NCBI RefSeq assembly: GCF_964204865.1
Contig: NC_135258.1
Coordinates: 17,462,916-17,526,915 of the forward strand
Direction of reading: 5' to 3'
DNA from: Styela clava
Lineage: Eukaryota; Chordata; Ascidiacea; Stolidobranchia; Styelidae
Length of the DNA stretch: 64,000 nt
The position numbers were made by a program, and so were the translations under genes. Below the pieces are notes generated by a model. The model saw only the letters and a program-made list of their open reading frames with translations, was not told the origin of the DNA and did no database searches. Of this stretch, positions 32,201 to 43,400 are shown in pieces; position 1 is the stretch's first letter, and each line of letters opens with the position of its first letter.

Positions 32201-32655
32201 AGGACACATACAAAATTAAGCGATACTACATAAGCCATTGCTTTGGATTTCTCAAATGAAAGTTGACGTAATGAGCTACGATGGAGCAACTAAAGAAATA
32301 TCATGCAAATCTAGAAAAATAAAGCACTCACTGGTCTTGGCGATCCTCTTTCATTTGATGCAACAGACGCGGGTAAACTCATTCTCCTTGATGCCGTAGG
32401 CGAAAACATGAAATGTCTTTCGGTATTAGGAATACCATGCTGACTATAGCCAGTATTTTCCTGTACTCCTTTTAGCCATAGCTTTGTTTCTGTAATTTCT
32501 TGTTTAACTTGACGAATCGCTCTCATATGCTCACCTTCAATCAGTCTTATCGTTGCTCGAAGTCTTTTATTTTCCCTAAAATTGATACTAAAAGCTTTTT
32601 GCACTCTGAAGGAACTAAGAGTGGCGGGTCCACCAACTCCACCGCCTCTAGACAT
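29260..32655 (-). CDS. Unrecognised 319-residue protein, basic/disordered with helical segment
   Basis: Five exons (minus order) join with exact phase: 32655-32332, 31130-30970, 30492-30418, 30120-30011 and 29549-29260. An in-frame upstream ATG at 32670 would add five residues. The N-terminus is Gly-rich (MSRGGGVGGPATLSS). A charged helical segment at about 24-60 (RLIEGEHMRAIRQVKQEITE) could form a coiled coil. A Pro- and Ser-rich middle follows (APQPPATAGPETGVIQLPEP), then a Glu/Lys-rich stretch, and a C-terminal block containing VLDYLNNLSEKMKITLPDVS. There is no signal peptide, membrane helix or Cys pattern, so a cytosolic, cytoskeletal or ciliary location would fit. I do not recognise the family. 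Clean splice sites and preserved frame over five exons make it a real gene. An intron holds fold-back repeat copy 2. Confidence 0.7.
30722..30832. repeat. Fold-back repeat, family copy 2
   Basis: A nearly perfect inverted repeat of about 45-base arms. The left arm begins CTCCTGAAGTATGCGCACC and holds CACCAAGATGGCG; the right arm is its complement and ends CATACTTCAGGAG. It lies in an intron of the minus-strand 319-residue gene. Confidence 0.85.
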
Positions 32656-32670
32656 GGCCGAATATTGCAC

Positions 32671-33439
32671 GGAGTTTTTGACAACTACTGCTCGCAGTAT
32701 CGATAGAATTTCTTTTGTTTGCTCGTGGTTAGAGAGCGATTATGCCTGAATTCATAATATAAAAGTTTGTTTGCTTGCTTTCAAAACAAGAACATCAATA
32801 CCTGATGAAGTTCGCTTCTCGTTGACTAACTACAGACAGGTCTGCTTCCTTTGTGTTACTTCATACCAAACAATACAGACGACAAACAAACGAATTTTTA
32901 ATTTTTTCGAACAGTAGAGATCTGTCGTCGCCAACAGCACAATACACTGTAATAAAACATATCAAATTTATTTACATTTCGATGTATGCAACATACCTAT
33001 AATATGAAAAAACCGATGAAGTGTTTGATATTAACTATCCAGTAGTTGCCAGGGTTGACTATTTCATAATGGCGACCTGCTGCTTCATCTATCGATTTTC
33101 GGAAAATAATTGCAAAATTTGACTCAAACAACTGTTATCAGTAACACGAATTTTGCAAAATTAAATCTGCATTTTGATAATAGTGTTGATCCCAATTCTC
33201 CATTGTGCAAATGATTTCTTTGAGTTCTAGATATCATGTTACGCATGGCCACAAAACAAAATGTTTGGACGCGATGTAATTCATAATCTGATATCTACAA
33301 CAAAGGTTCTTTAATCGTAGGCGTGGTATTCATGCTCTACCATTCACACGGAACATGCCAATTTTGTTAAATACCTGTCGACAACGATTCGATTATTGTT
33401 GTTTTCAATTAAGTATAATAATAAAATACGTTTCGACTA
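32671..33439. other. 5' region of the 319-residue gene, then spacer
   Basis: This should include the promoter and 5' UTR of the minus-strand gene starting at 32655. No additional gene is seen before the LINE. Confidence 0.4.
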
Positions 33440-33457
33440 AAATTTTTTTTTGATAAA

Positions 33458-34696
33458 ATGGGAACTTTGAGTCAATCCCAGTTTGGTTTCCGGAACAATT
33501 ACTCCACTGAGTTAGCTATAACTAGGCTTAAAGAAATAATAATAGAAAACAGTGCAAATAATAAGGTCACCTGTGCCATATTTTTAGACCTTGCGAAAGC
33601 TTTCGATACTGTAAATCATCGTATTCTACTGGAAAAACTATATCATTACGGCATTCGAGGTAAAGCATTTCGTCTGATCTCATCATACCTAAGTGGCCGT
33701 AAGCAATATGTTGAAAATGGGGAGAATATTTCTGGAATGGGCCTCATTAAATGCGGAGTGCCTCAAGGTTCGACAATAGGCCCATTGTTATTTCTGTGCT
33801 ATATAAATGATTTGCCTGCTGCCTCTTCCTTCTTTTCAACCCTATTTGCGGATGACACTTCTCTGTTAAAATCTGCTTCATGCGCATCTGAACTTCAAAC
33901 TTCTGTGAATTTCGATCTCCATAAGGTGGACAAGTGGTTGAAAACAAATAAATTATCTCTAAACTATTCCAAAACAAAATTTATGCTGTTTTGTAGCAAA
34001 AAAAGAGATATTACAACCTTTAGAGTAACCTTAGGCAATAACATAATTGACCGCACCAAAAGTATTAAATATCTTGGGGTTACAATAGATGACAAATTGA
34101 GCTGGAAGGCACATATTGCCGATTTGTCTAAGAAATTATCTCAAACTGTTGGAATATTTTACAGACTCAGGTATATTTTGAACCCTGAAACACTCAAATT
34201 GGTCTACTATAGTTTATTTCACTCGCGATTACAGTATGGTATACTTAGCTGGGGGTCGACAAATAAGTCTCTATTGCAGCCAATACAAGTTTTGCAAAAT
34301 AAAATTTTAAGATGTATGGCATTTTCAGAAAAAACTCACATAACCAGTTTTCAGCTGTATCGACAGTTTAATATCTTACAGCTGTGTGAAATGCATACAC
34401 TTGAAATAGCCAAGTTCATGCATCGGCATGAAAATGGCCTTGTTCCCATTGCTTTCCAACACTATTTCACTAGGCTACAAGATGTACATAAATACACCAC
34501 TAGGTCCCAAAAAAATAGGTCATATTTTACCCCTCATGTAGCCACGGAGTTTGAAAAAAGATCACTGAAATATAGCGGTGTCCAGGTCTGGGGCATTGTA
34601 CCACCTGACATCAAAAATTGTTCAGCATATACTTTCAATAAAAATATGAAAAAATTCTTGTTATCCAAGTACCCTGATCCGTATACTTCTGTTTAA
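33458..34696 (+). CDS. LINE reverse transcriptase fragment, open frame 412 codons
   Basis: The frame shows FLDLAKAFDTVNH (motif A with catalytic Asp), GVPQGSTIGPLLFL (motif B), FADDTSL (motif C catalytic FADD) and LGVTIDDKLSW (thumb side). A C-terminal segment typical of LINE open reading frame 2 (LQYGILSWG) follows. The N-terminal endonuclease is absent. The remaining frame has no stop or shift over 1.2 kb, suggesting a recent insertion. The ATG is simply the first in the truncated frame and not a native start. Confidence 0.85.
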   Translation: MGTLSQSQFGFRNNYSTELAITRLKEIIIENSANNKVTCAIFLDLAKAFDTVNHRILLEKLYHYGIRGKAFRLISSYLSGRKQYVENGENISGMGLIKCGVPQGSTIGPLLFLCYINDLPAASSFFSTLFADDTSLLKSASCASELQTSVNFDLHKVDKWLKTNKLSLNYSKTKFMLFCSKKRDITTFRVTLGNNIIDRTKSIKYLGVTIDDKLSWKAHIADLSKKLSQTVGIFYRLRYILNPETLKLVYYSLFHSRLQYGILSWGSTNKSLLQPIQVLQNKILRCMAFSEKTHITSFQLYRQFNILQLCEMHTLEIAKFMHRHENGLVPIAFQHYFTRLQDVHKYTTRSQKNRSYFTPHVATEFEKRSLKYSGVQVWGIVPPDIKNCSAYTFNKNMKKFLLSKYPDPYTSV

Positions 34697-34779
34697 TATA
34701 CTGTAATTGCCGTTTTATGCTGCTAAAAGTTATTGTGCAATAAATGATGAACTGCATATTAATTGCATATCTAGTTGGG

Positions 34780-35935
34780 CATACTTAATTGTGGAACACG
34801 CATTAATATTCCATTTCTATTTCAAGTATTTATGAATCTTTATGAATGTTGGTGATTGTCAGTGTGTTTCCCAAGCCTCCATCTCGTAAATTAATTTAAT
34901 ATCCTTTTCATATTGTTAAAAATCACTGTATAAGAAGTGATGAAATGAACATTTAATTGTGGATCATACATTGATACTCCATTTCTAATTCAAGTATTTA
35001 TAAATCGTTATGAATGTTGGTAGCCACTATACAGTATTCAGTGATTGTCACTGTGTTTTTTCCATGCTTTCATTTCATAAATTAATTTACCTAATAACCT
35101 TTTTATATTGTTGAAATTCATTTTGTAACAAATGAACAGCATATATAATTGGGGGCCATAAATTAATATTCTAGTTCTATTTCAAGTACCCTTGGTGTGA
35201 ATGTTGTTAGCCTCTTTGTAAATTAATTTATTAACCTATTTACATGTTAAACTAATTATATAATAAGTGATGAACTGCATTATCAATAGCATATTTAATT
35301 GTGAATCATACATTGATACTCCATTTCTAATTCATATTTTTATAAATCTTTATGAATGTTGGTAGCCACCATACAGTATTCAGTGATTGTCACTGTGTTT
35401 ATCCATGCTTTCATTCCGTAAATTAATTTACCTAATAACCTTTTTATATTGTTAAGATTCATTTTGTAACAAATGAACTGCATATATAATTGTGGGCCAT
35501 ACATTAATATTCTAGTTCTCTTTCAAGTACGCTTGGTATGAATATTTGTAAATGTTGTTAGCCTCTTTGTAAATTAATTAATTTATTAACCTATTTACAT
35601 GTTAAACTAATTATATAATAAGTGATGAACTGCATTATCAATAGCATATTTAATTGTGGATCATAAATTGATACTCCATTTCTAATTCATATTTGCAAAA
35701 ATCTTTATGAATGTTGGTAGCCACCATACAGTATTCAGTGATTGTCACTGTGTTTTTCCATGCTTTCATTTCGTAAATTAATTTACCTAATAACCTTTTT
35801 ATATTGTTAAACTCATTGTGTAACAAGTGAGCTGTATATTTAATTGTGGATAATACATAAATATTCGAATCCTTATTCAAGTATGTATAAAAACTTATGA
35901 ATGCTGGTAGCAATTAAACAATATTCATCGATTGT
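34780..35935 (+). repeat. Tandem repeat array in LINE tail, alternating two unit types
   Basis: About seven units of roughly 150-195 bases begin near 34785, 34954, 35145, 35290, 35490, 35648 and 35840, each opening with a TAATTGTGG-like motif. From the second unit on, two variants alternate. One contains ACTCCATTTCTAATTCA and CAGTATTCAGTGATTGTCA; the other contains ATTCTAGTTCT and GTTGTTAGCCTCTTTGTAA. The pair makes a higher-order period near 350 bases. Confidence 0.75.
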
Positions 35936-36100
35936 TATTATTTTTCCCCTGCTTCTTCATGTGAACTAATTAAGGTGCCAAAAGAAGTCAAATGATACTT
36001 TTACGTCATGCACTCCATTACTGAATCTGTGATGATATTATTATTTTCTTGTCCCTATCTTTCAATTTTTGATCTCGGTCTGTGTCCAATAAAAAAAAAA

Positions 36101-37926
36101 GCTTTTTTTAAATCTTTGACTGTTTTAATTCTTTCATTGGACATGATCGGTTACATCGGTACATGACCTCTCAAAATCCTAAATTGCCCTTTGATAACTT
36201 TAATAATAATAACTTTAAATTGCCGACTCATTCACTCATTTCTTTATCTTATATATATTTTATTTAATCCCATTTGCATTTACCCATGGTACTACATTAT
36301 GCCATGATAACCTTATATACAGCATTTACAAAAGGGTCGGGAGCCTAGATGACCTTAATCGGTCCTGCACACTGACCCGCACAAAACAATAATCAATCGC
36401 TGTTTATTACTGATGAAATATTTTCTTCATTATATTATTATCTATTATTGTTTATATTAGTGTTGATTTTGTTTTTGTGGCAATAAATCTCACTCTCTCT
36501 CTCTCATGAGAGTCAGTGAGTTCTCTTGTATATTCAAGTAATTGTACATCCTACATTTCAATGTCGATTTGCTGGATCCAAATGAGTTTACAAGTGCTGC
36601 GAAACGCAAATGAAAGTTAGGCTATTTTCCCGTTTAATTTGAAATTGAATCTTCCTGTCAACAAAAGGTTCATTGTAAACATTCTCACTGTCGGGGCGTT
36701 ATATACGACAGTGAGAATTTTCACAATATTACAAGAACAGAATTGTGCGAACCCCCTGAATCCCACCATAAAATATACCCGATTTGACATACTGTGCGCG
36801 CGACAAATACATTTTATAATGTTTTCAACAAGGCTTCGATTGTTTCTATTGTAACCACATGTGTTGTACCTCATTGTAACAACATGTGTTACAATTAGTT
36901 TTAAAAGTCAACACGTACAAAAACGAAAAAAAAACGAGGTAACTTAATGTGATACTAAAACGAGTGGACCTGCAAGAAACAAAATAAAAGCGCAGAACTG
37001 CCAAAAAAGCGAAAGATTCAAAATAGGAAAATCAAAAAACGAAATGAAGATCACAAAGTAAAATGTTGAAAATCGATAAAACTCATATGAAACATATGAA
37101 ATTGTCTCGAAAGTTTCCCCGAGAAACGCCTCTAGCTTTTTGATTAATTCGGACGTAATATACATTTGGGGATATTTTTATTATTTTCTATCATCAGGCA
37201 CGGTGAAGTTAAATTGAAATCTACATTCCCGATCACACATGACAATGAAATTCCACCAAATGTAGATCATATAAAAATTTAAGTAAGTAAGTAATGTACT
37301 TAGTGAGTAACTAGTATTATACAGCATTTTTACATCAGTGGTAATATCAAACACGTCCTAGTTTTCATGCTGATACATAAATATTTTAACGTATATATAC
37401 CTAGTTACTTACTCTTGGACTTGTTTACTTCACATACAAGTGCAAAAAGTAATGGGCTTCCAAAATTTAGGACCGATCAAGCATACATAAAATAAAGCAA
37501 TGGAACCTTGTCTAAACACATATATTTCGTTGTGAAAATGATCATGTATGTGTAGCGAGTACATTGGGGTAGTTACTGTGTATTTCAATATTTTCACCAC
37601 GTATTGTTAATAGAGCATGTTATTCGCCTGAAACAAGGTCGTTGCTCTAATTCATTTCCTTCATGATTTATTTTCCTCACTCAGTGTTGCTTGTCTTTAA
37701 CGTTCTTTGTTAGTTAGAAATTTGGTTTCATCACATATACTTGCGTTAAGGTTTTAGGTGAATTTCATTATCTGTTATTTGGATCAAATCGATTGTGCAA
37801 CTTTACAATATACGACCATTTGGCATTCAATACATTGTTGCTTTATTGACCTCTGAAGGAGTCAAGGTCGGAGTTACACTCTGTTAACGTGTGTCCAATA
37901 ACACGGGGGCGTGGACACGCAGATGG
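36101..37926. other. Repeat-flanked intergenic sequence, no gene seen
   Basis: AT-rich, with a (CT)n tract near 36492 and a short perfect hairpin at 36681-36718. No coding signal was recognised. Confidence 0.45.
36681..36718. repeat. Perfect 13-bp inverted repeat (hairpin)
   Basis: ATTCTCACTGTCG and its exact complement CGACAGTGAGAAT are separated by 12 bases. It lies in noncoding DNA. Confidence 0.8.
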
Positions 37927-38265
37927 GGTAATAGCCCCCTATATATGCAAGCATTCTATGAGAGTAAATGTTCATGAGTACATTATCAAGTACAGTACAT
38001 GCACAATTATCCATAGGTGTAAGCGCATGTGTGTGAAAATGTACATTGTTGCAGATATGGGCTCACGTGAATAACAATTCCCATGTGTGCAAATTGGTAA
38101 TAGCCCCCTATATATGCAAGCATTCTATGAGAGTAAATGTTCATGAGTACATTATCAAGTACAGTACATGCACAATTATCCATAGGTGTAAGCGCATGTG
38201 TGTGATAATGTACATTGTTGCAGATATGGGCTCACGTGAATAACAATTCCCATGTGTGCAAATTG
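37927..38265 (+). repeat. Tandem duplication, 169-bp unit, two copies
   Basis: Copy 1 starts at 37927 and copy 2 at 38096, each beginning GGTAATAGCCCCCTATATAT. The copies differ at very few positions (one A/T difference seen in GTGAAAATG versus GTGATAATG), so the duplication is young. Confidence 0.9.
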
Positions 38266-39270
38266 CCTTTAATGTTGCGTAGCAATAGAGATAGAAGTAC
38301 TTGCTGCAATTTCGCGAGCTGCAGTTTATTTATCTGCTGGCTCGTTCACAATGCTGTACATTCATAATGAACTCCGCAGTTAAAAGCCAGGCCAACGAAA
38401 ATGCTACTATCTCAAAAAGTAAGTCCGCCTTAGGCCGACGGTAACGCGTTATTGAACAGTCGCTCGTTGGACGACAACTTAGCGATTTTGAGATCGGCAT
38501 GACGACTAATTTGGTGGAAATTTTGATCCCTTTTCGACGTACCGGTACCGGTAACACTTGGTACCGGGTAACACTCGGAAGACGCTCGCGGTACACAGTT
38601 TGCGGAACGCTGGGCTACAGCAATGACATGAAACAGATTTGCATATCATGTCGTTTGTTACAGTAATCAAAAATTAGTCCCGGGAAACTGCTATAGTACC
38701 GGTACGGCGGTACCGGTACCTATTGCTATTGGCAGCACCTGGTTGTATATTTTGATGAAAATGATGTTTTTTGAACATTTAACTTAGTTTTTTCTGGGGT
38801 CAAGGGTTGGGGAACATCCATTAGTTGTATATTTTGATGAAAATGATGTTTTTTGAACATTTAACTTAGTTTTTTCCGGGGTCAAGGGTTGGGGAACATC
38901 CATTGGCATGTGGCAAGGGCACCCAAAGTGACTATAAAACAACTAACGTTAGATTTGGAGATTGTAATTTTTAATGTTCCGGTACCGTAACGTAGTTCCA
39001 TGCAATACCGGTATGGTATATTCATTGTCATTTTGCATTAAAATACCAGAATGAAAAATCCATTTGCCACCAGTACTTTAGTAGCTAATGTAGAATGTGT
39101 CGTGTCTTCTTTAGAGTAGAAAGCAGAATTATATTTTCAAACTTCAAGAAGTTTAATCAGAATTTTCATTGCTGCATTGGCGATAATTAAAGTCCAGAAG
39201 TCAAATTTGTTTAACGAACCGGAAAAATTATGTTGACTAGCTTCACAGCATTATTAACATTAATTTATTT
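38265..39270. other. Noncoding with GGTACCGG-rich clusters
   Basis: Short GGTACCGG/CCGGTACC motifs cluster at 38540-38570 and 38695-38720, with single ones near 38980 and 39005. No gene was seen. Confidence 0.5.
38743..38905 (+). repeat. Tandem duplication, 82-bp unit, two copies
   Basis: TTGTATATTTTGATGAAAAT begins at 38743 and again at 38825. The copies are almost identical (TTTTCTGGGG versus TTTTCCGGGG). Confidence 0.9.
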
Positions 39271-39596
39271 CAGGGGTGGGAAACATACGGCCCCAGCCCG
39301 CGACGAGATTTTGACCGGCCCGCTGACTGTACATCAATACATTATTATATTACATTATTACACTGTTAGTACATTACAGCTTTATGATAAATTCATTATG
39401 TGATTTTTGGTTTCTATTTTTTTGCGGTTTAAAATTTACTTCAAATGCGATTTATAATTTTCTTTCTTGCATTAGCGAATAAATAGTCTATGTGATTAAG
39501 ATATTGAATAGCCTACTATTCATGTTATAATCCGGCCCGCCGAGAACTTCATTTTTCCACATCTGGCCCGCCGGCTACAGAAGTTACCCACCCCTG
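39271..39596. mobile_element. Non-autonomous hAT-like element
   Basis: Termini CAGGGGTGGGAAACATACGG and TTACCCACCCCTG are inverted repeats of the hAT type, with the GGCCCGC motif repeated inside. The flanking 8-mers ATTTATTT and ATCTATTG agree at 6 of 8 positions, which would be a decayed target duplication. At 326 bases there is no transposase. Confidence 0.75.
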
Positions 39597-39949
39597 ATCT
39601 ATTGTGTCTGTGTGTAGTTCACTAAAGACTGAAAGAATACGTGCAGACTTGCATTCAGCACCAGGTTACAAAGTTTTTATTTTCATAATATTTCATTTGG
39701 ATGTCGGAATTGAAGTCAAATTCCAAATGTTTTTAACATTAAGACCTTAACTTCTGATCTTGGAGTCCATTTTTCTGGACCTAATCTATACCAAGGTTTC
39801 CCACCCAAGAGAAATTCTTCCCTACCTGCTTACAGCCCTAGGGAATTTTACAATGTATTTGCTCCAGTATTACCACTTATTCGTATTCTTTAGTTCGAAT
39901 ATTGGATAGGATTTTGTATTCATGCTGCAAAAGTAAGAATAATAGGGTC

Positions 39950-40338
39950 TAGTATAGTACCACACACACTTCTAGTGGGCGTAGCATAACAATTTTTTAC
40001 TATGTCAGTCCTAACCCCCATCTGACTACTTCATCCAAAAATTATCGTCCTTCAAAATATGCGGACTTTCATCCAAGACGCGCTAGTCTGTGCACCCGAA
40101 ATCGAACAGCTATTTTTCTCATCGTGTCGATCCCAATATGAGAGAGAAATGCTGATGTTAGTAGCCAGCATCGATGCCATTTCGGGCGATTGTACGTGTA
40201 TTTGACAAGCTCTATGACATGATTGTGATGTCGTAGTGACATAATTTTCGGATGACGTAATCAGATGGGGGTTAGGATTGGCATGTCAAAAATTTTTGAT
40301 GCTACGCCCAATAGAAGTATATGTGGTACTAAACTACT
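39950..40338. repeat. Long fold-back element (about 100-bp arms)
   Basis: The left arm at 39950-40048 contains TTCTAGTGGGCGTAGCAT and CCTAACCCCCATCTGA. The right arm at 40236-40338 is its imperfect complement (ATGCTACGCCCAATAGAA, TCAGATGGGGGTTAGG). The outer ends read TAGTATAGTACCACA and TAGTTTAGTACCACA on opposite strands. This is a MITE-like structure ending about 160 bases before the Tudor start codon. Confidence 0.75.
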
Positions 40339-40499
40339 GTATACCAGACCTGAATAATGTTGGTTGACCTGTAATAGTTGGTTCAAATCCAATTTTGTGT
40401 TATTAAAAACAATTTCAGATAAATAGACTGTTTACTGTGCACTGCTATTGTAGCGGTATTCAAATTGTTTTTTCATTGATCACCCTGAATCTTTGGAAT

Positions 40500-43400
40500 A
40501 TGGAAGACTTTCAGTCGGAAACATTCAATTCATTCAATCGAGGAATTGGAAAAGATATCAAAGATTCTACCAATTGTACAAATGGGAAAAATTTTAGCTT
40601 GTATGTGGTTGGCGTCCCTCCTGATTTCACCCAGAAAGGATTGCATAATCTTTTTAGTCAGTGTGGTGAAATATTGAAATTGAATATTCTGCCCCCAAAG
40701 CAGATTGGTTGGCCAAAAGTTAGTTTTGTTGAGTTTGGTAAAATGACTGAAGTACTGAAAGCTTTGGAAATGTACAAAGAGTTCCCTATTGGGAATTATA
40801 CTATAAAAACAAGCATTGCCAAAAAAAAAGACGAAAGACCAGCCAAGTTAACAAATGATTCACTGAAAGATGTTGATCTAGGAGAATGTGTGGAGAAGAG
40901 TATTCAGCTGAGCCGCAATCGGGCAGAAAAACGTTTTGAAAAAATGAGAGAACAAAAAAAGCAACAACAAAAAGAGGAAGAAAAATCAAAGCAACCATGC
41001 GCCGTCTGTTCAAAATTATGTCTTTCAACCTGTGGACAATGCAAAACTGTGTTTTACTGTGGATCAACTTGCCAGAGAGATGATTGGATTGGACACAAAA
41101 AGGTTTGTAAGCTGGCTGATCATCAGCAGCACATGAAAGATATTAGTGGCAATGAAATGAGCGATTCTAGTGATAATTTATTGGTTGAAGTAGATAATGT
41201 ATTTGTTGATTCTGTCAAATCACATGTACAGTCGATTGCAAAACCAATCAAGCCCGATGTGAATAAAACAGATGATCAATTTTCTCAAAAAAGTCCAACT
41301 CCAGCTGTCAATGCAATGCTACCTGACAGCGTATCAGTTGGAAAGATGGTTAAAGCTTTTATGGTTGATTTACAAGTGGAGACAAGAATTTTATATTTCC
41401 AGCTCGCTCCAAATGCTGAATCTGTGCTTGCGACATTAGATCATGCAATAAATGATTGTTATGGACAAGGAAAGGGTGTTGAGTCTACCTCTGTACAAAT
41501 TGGTGGAATGTATGCTTGTAAGTTCTCAATCGATCAACGTTGGTATCGAGTGTATGTGCAAGATATGAATGAAGAAAAAGGAACGTGCAATGTTTGGTAC
41601 ATTGACTTTGCTAATTGTGAAAATGTTCAAATATCAAACTTGATGATACTTCAAAATGAATTTTTAGATGCTCCTCCTCTTTCTTTGAGGTGCAAGTTGT
41701 ATGGCTGTGATAGAATTAAAGTTGATGACATAGTCCAAACTATGGGCGAATACTTGAATCAATTGCCAATTGAATTGGAAATCAAGAGTATTGTCAATTC
41801 GATAGCATTTGTTGCACTATTTTTTGATGTAGAAGGTACTAAAACATCTTTAAACAAAACTTTGATCGAAAAGTTTTTGCCAAATATTAAGCAAAACACT
41901 TGTCCGAAAAAGGACAATGTTGTTAAAATATCTACACCTGCAGAAAATGTTTGTAGTCCCAAACCCACTCAGTTGAACACAGGATTGCATGTTGTTCGTA
42001 AAATTCCCGTGAAATCGGACCTTAGTTCCATATTTCAAAAGATAAAATTCAAACAACCCAAATCTGAAGAAATTTTTGAGGCGGTGATTTTGGATCCAAT
42101 CATTCCGATTGGCAAATTTGATGCTGTGATAAGTAATGTTAATGGCATTGATGACATTTCTTGCTGTGTTATTGGACCTCAACAAGAAGCTTTTATTAAA
42201 TTGCAAAAGGATTTATCAGAATATTGTGAAGAACATTTTTTGCCAGAAAGTTTTACAGAAGGAACCATCTGTGCTGCCAAATGCTCAGGAAAACCTGGAT
42301 GGTATAGAGCTGAAATGCTATTTAAGGTCAGCGAAACTGCCATTTCATTATTGTTTTTCGATTTTGGCAACAAAGAAAATGTAAATGTTGAGAGAATATC
42401 TAAATTTCCAAAAGAAAAAAAGTTTTGGGATCTTGAAAAACAAGCAATATTCTGTAAATTGAAGGATTGCTCATCTGGAAGTGATGATTTTAATACTGAA
42501 TGCTTTGGTTTGTTAAAAAAATGTGAGAACCAGATTGTGACTATCGAAGTTAATGGAGATGACAAAAAATTTCCTTTGCCCGTTACTATTTATATCAACG
42601 ATGACTCAACCGTGAATGAGTATATTACACAGCTCAAAATTCAATTTGAGTCCTCTCAGACAACTCATGAGGAGAATTTGACTGAAATTGAAATTGCACA
42701 TAAAGAGGATTTGAAAAAGTACGAAACTATACAGGTATTGGAGAACGTGCTTGATGATATAAATGAAGGCTCACATCACAAGATTGTACTGACACATGCT
42801 GAAAGTCCAGAGCATTTGGTTTGTCAATTTTTTGGTGAAAATCAAATTAAAATACAGGAATTTACTACAAAAATGGCAGAATTTTATAACAGTTCCAATT
42901 TCAGAGATTTTGAAGTAGTCCCAGACGAAATTTATGCTGTTAGATATAACATTGATTCAATGTGGTATAGAGCAAAAATTTTGAAAATGGCAGCTGAAAC
43001 CGCTTCTAATCAGGAATTTTTAGTATTGTTTGTGGATTATGGAAACAAGGAAAAGGTGAAGAGAGAGGATATCAGAACTCTTTCACCTGAGTTTAAAATC
43101 TTACCTATTCAAGGCATCAAGTTCAAACTTCTTGGCGTTTCTAGTGGAGACAGATCATTTGCTGATGAGTGTATATCGATTTTACAAAGCCTTTGTAATC
43201 AGAAGTTTGATGCTGTGTTCCACAAAATTGCAAAAGACGGTGAAGTAATAGTGGAGATTTTAGTTGATGGCGATTCCCTTTTTGAGCAACTTGTTTCAGC
43301 AGGTTTAATTTTCTCAGAGAAGCCACAACTCACAGAATTGCCCCTACAAGATAAAATGGAAGAAACTTCAATAGCTTTGTCACTTGAGAAAAATACCAAT

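Larger units (their letters stand above)
33440..36100 (+). mobile_element. 5'-truncated non-LTR retrotransposon (LINE)
   Basis: It comprises a reverse transcriptase frame, a 1.4-kb untranslated tail made largely of tandem repeats, and a terminal A run at about 36091-36100 after CCAAT. The RT frame starts inside the fingers/palm region (QSQFGFR), so the endonuclease and the first RT motifs are missing. That is typical of incomplete reverse transcription on insertion. The 5' limit is approximate. The RT resembles the CR1/L2/Jockey-like group; clade is not settled. Confidence 0.8.

Noticed and set aside
41759-42565. Minus-strand frames opposite the Tudor exon
   Set aside because: These are antisense shadows of a strongly coding plus-strand exon.
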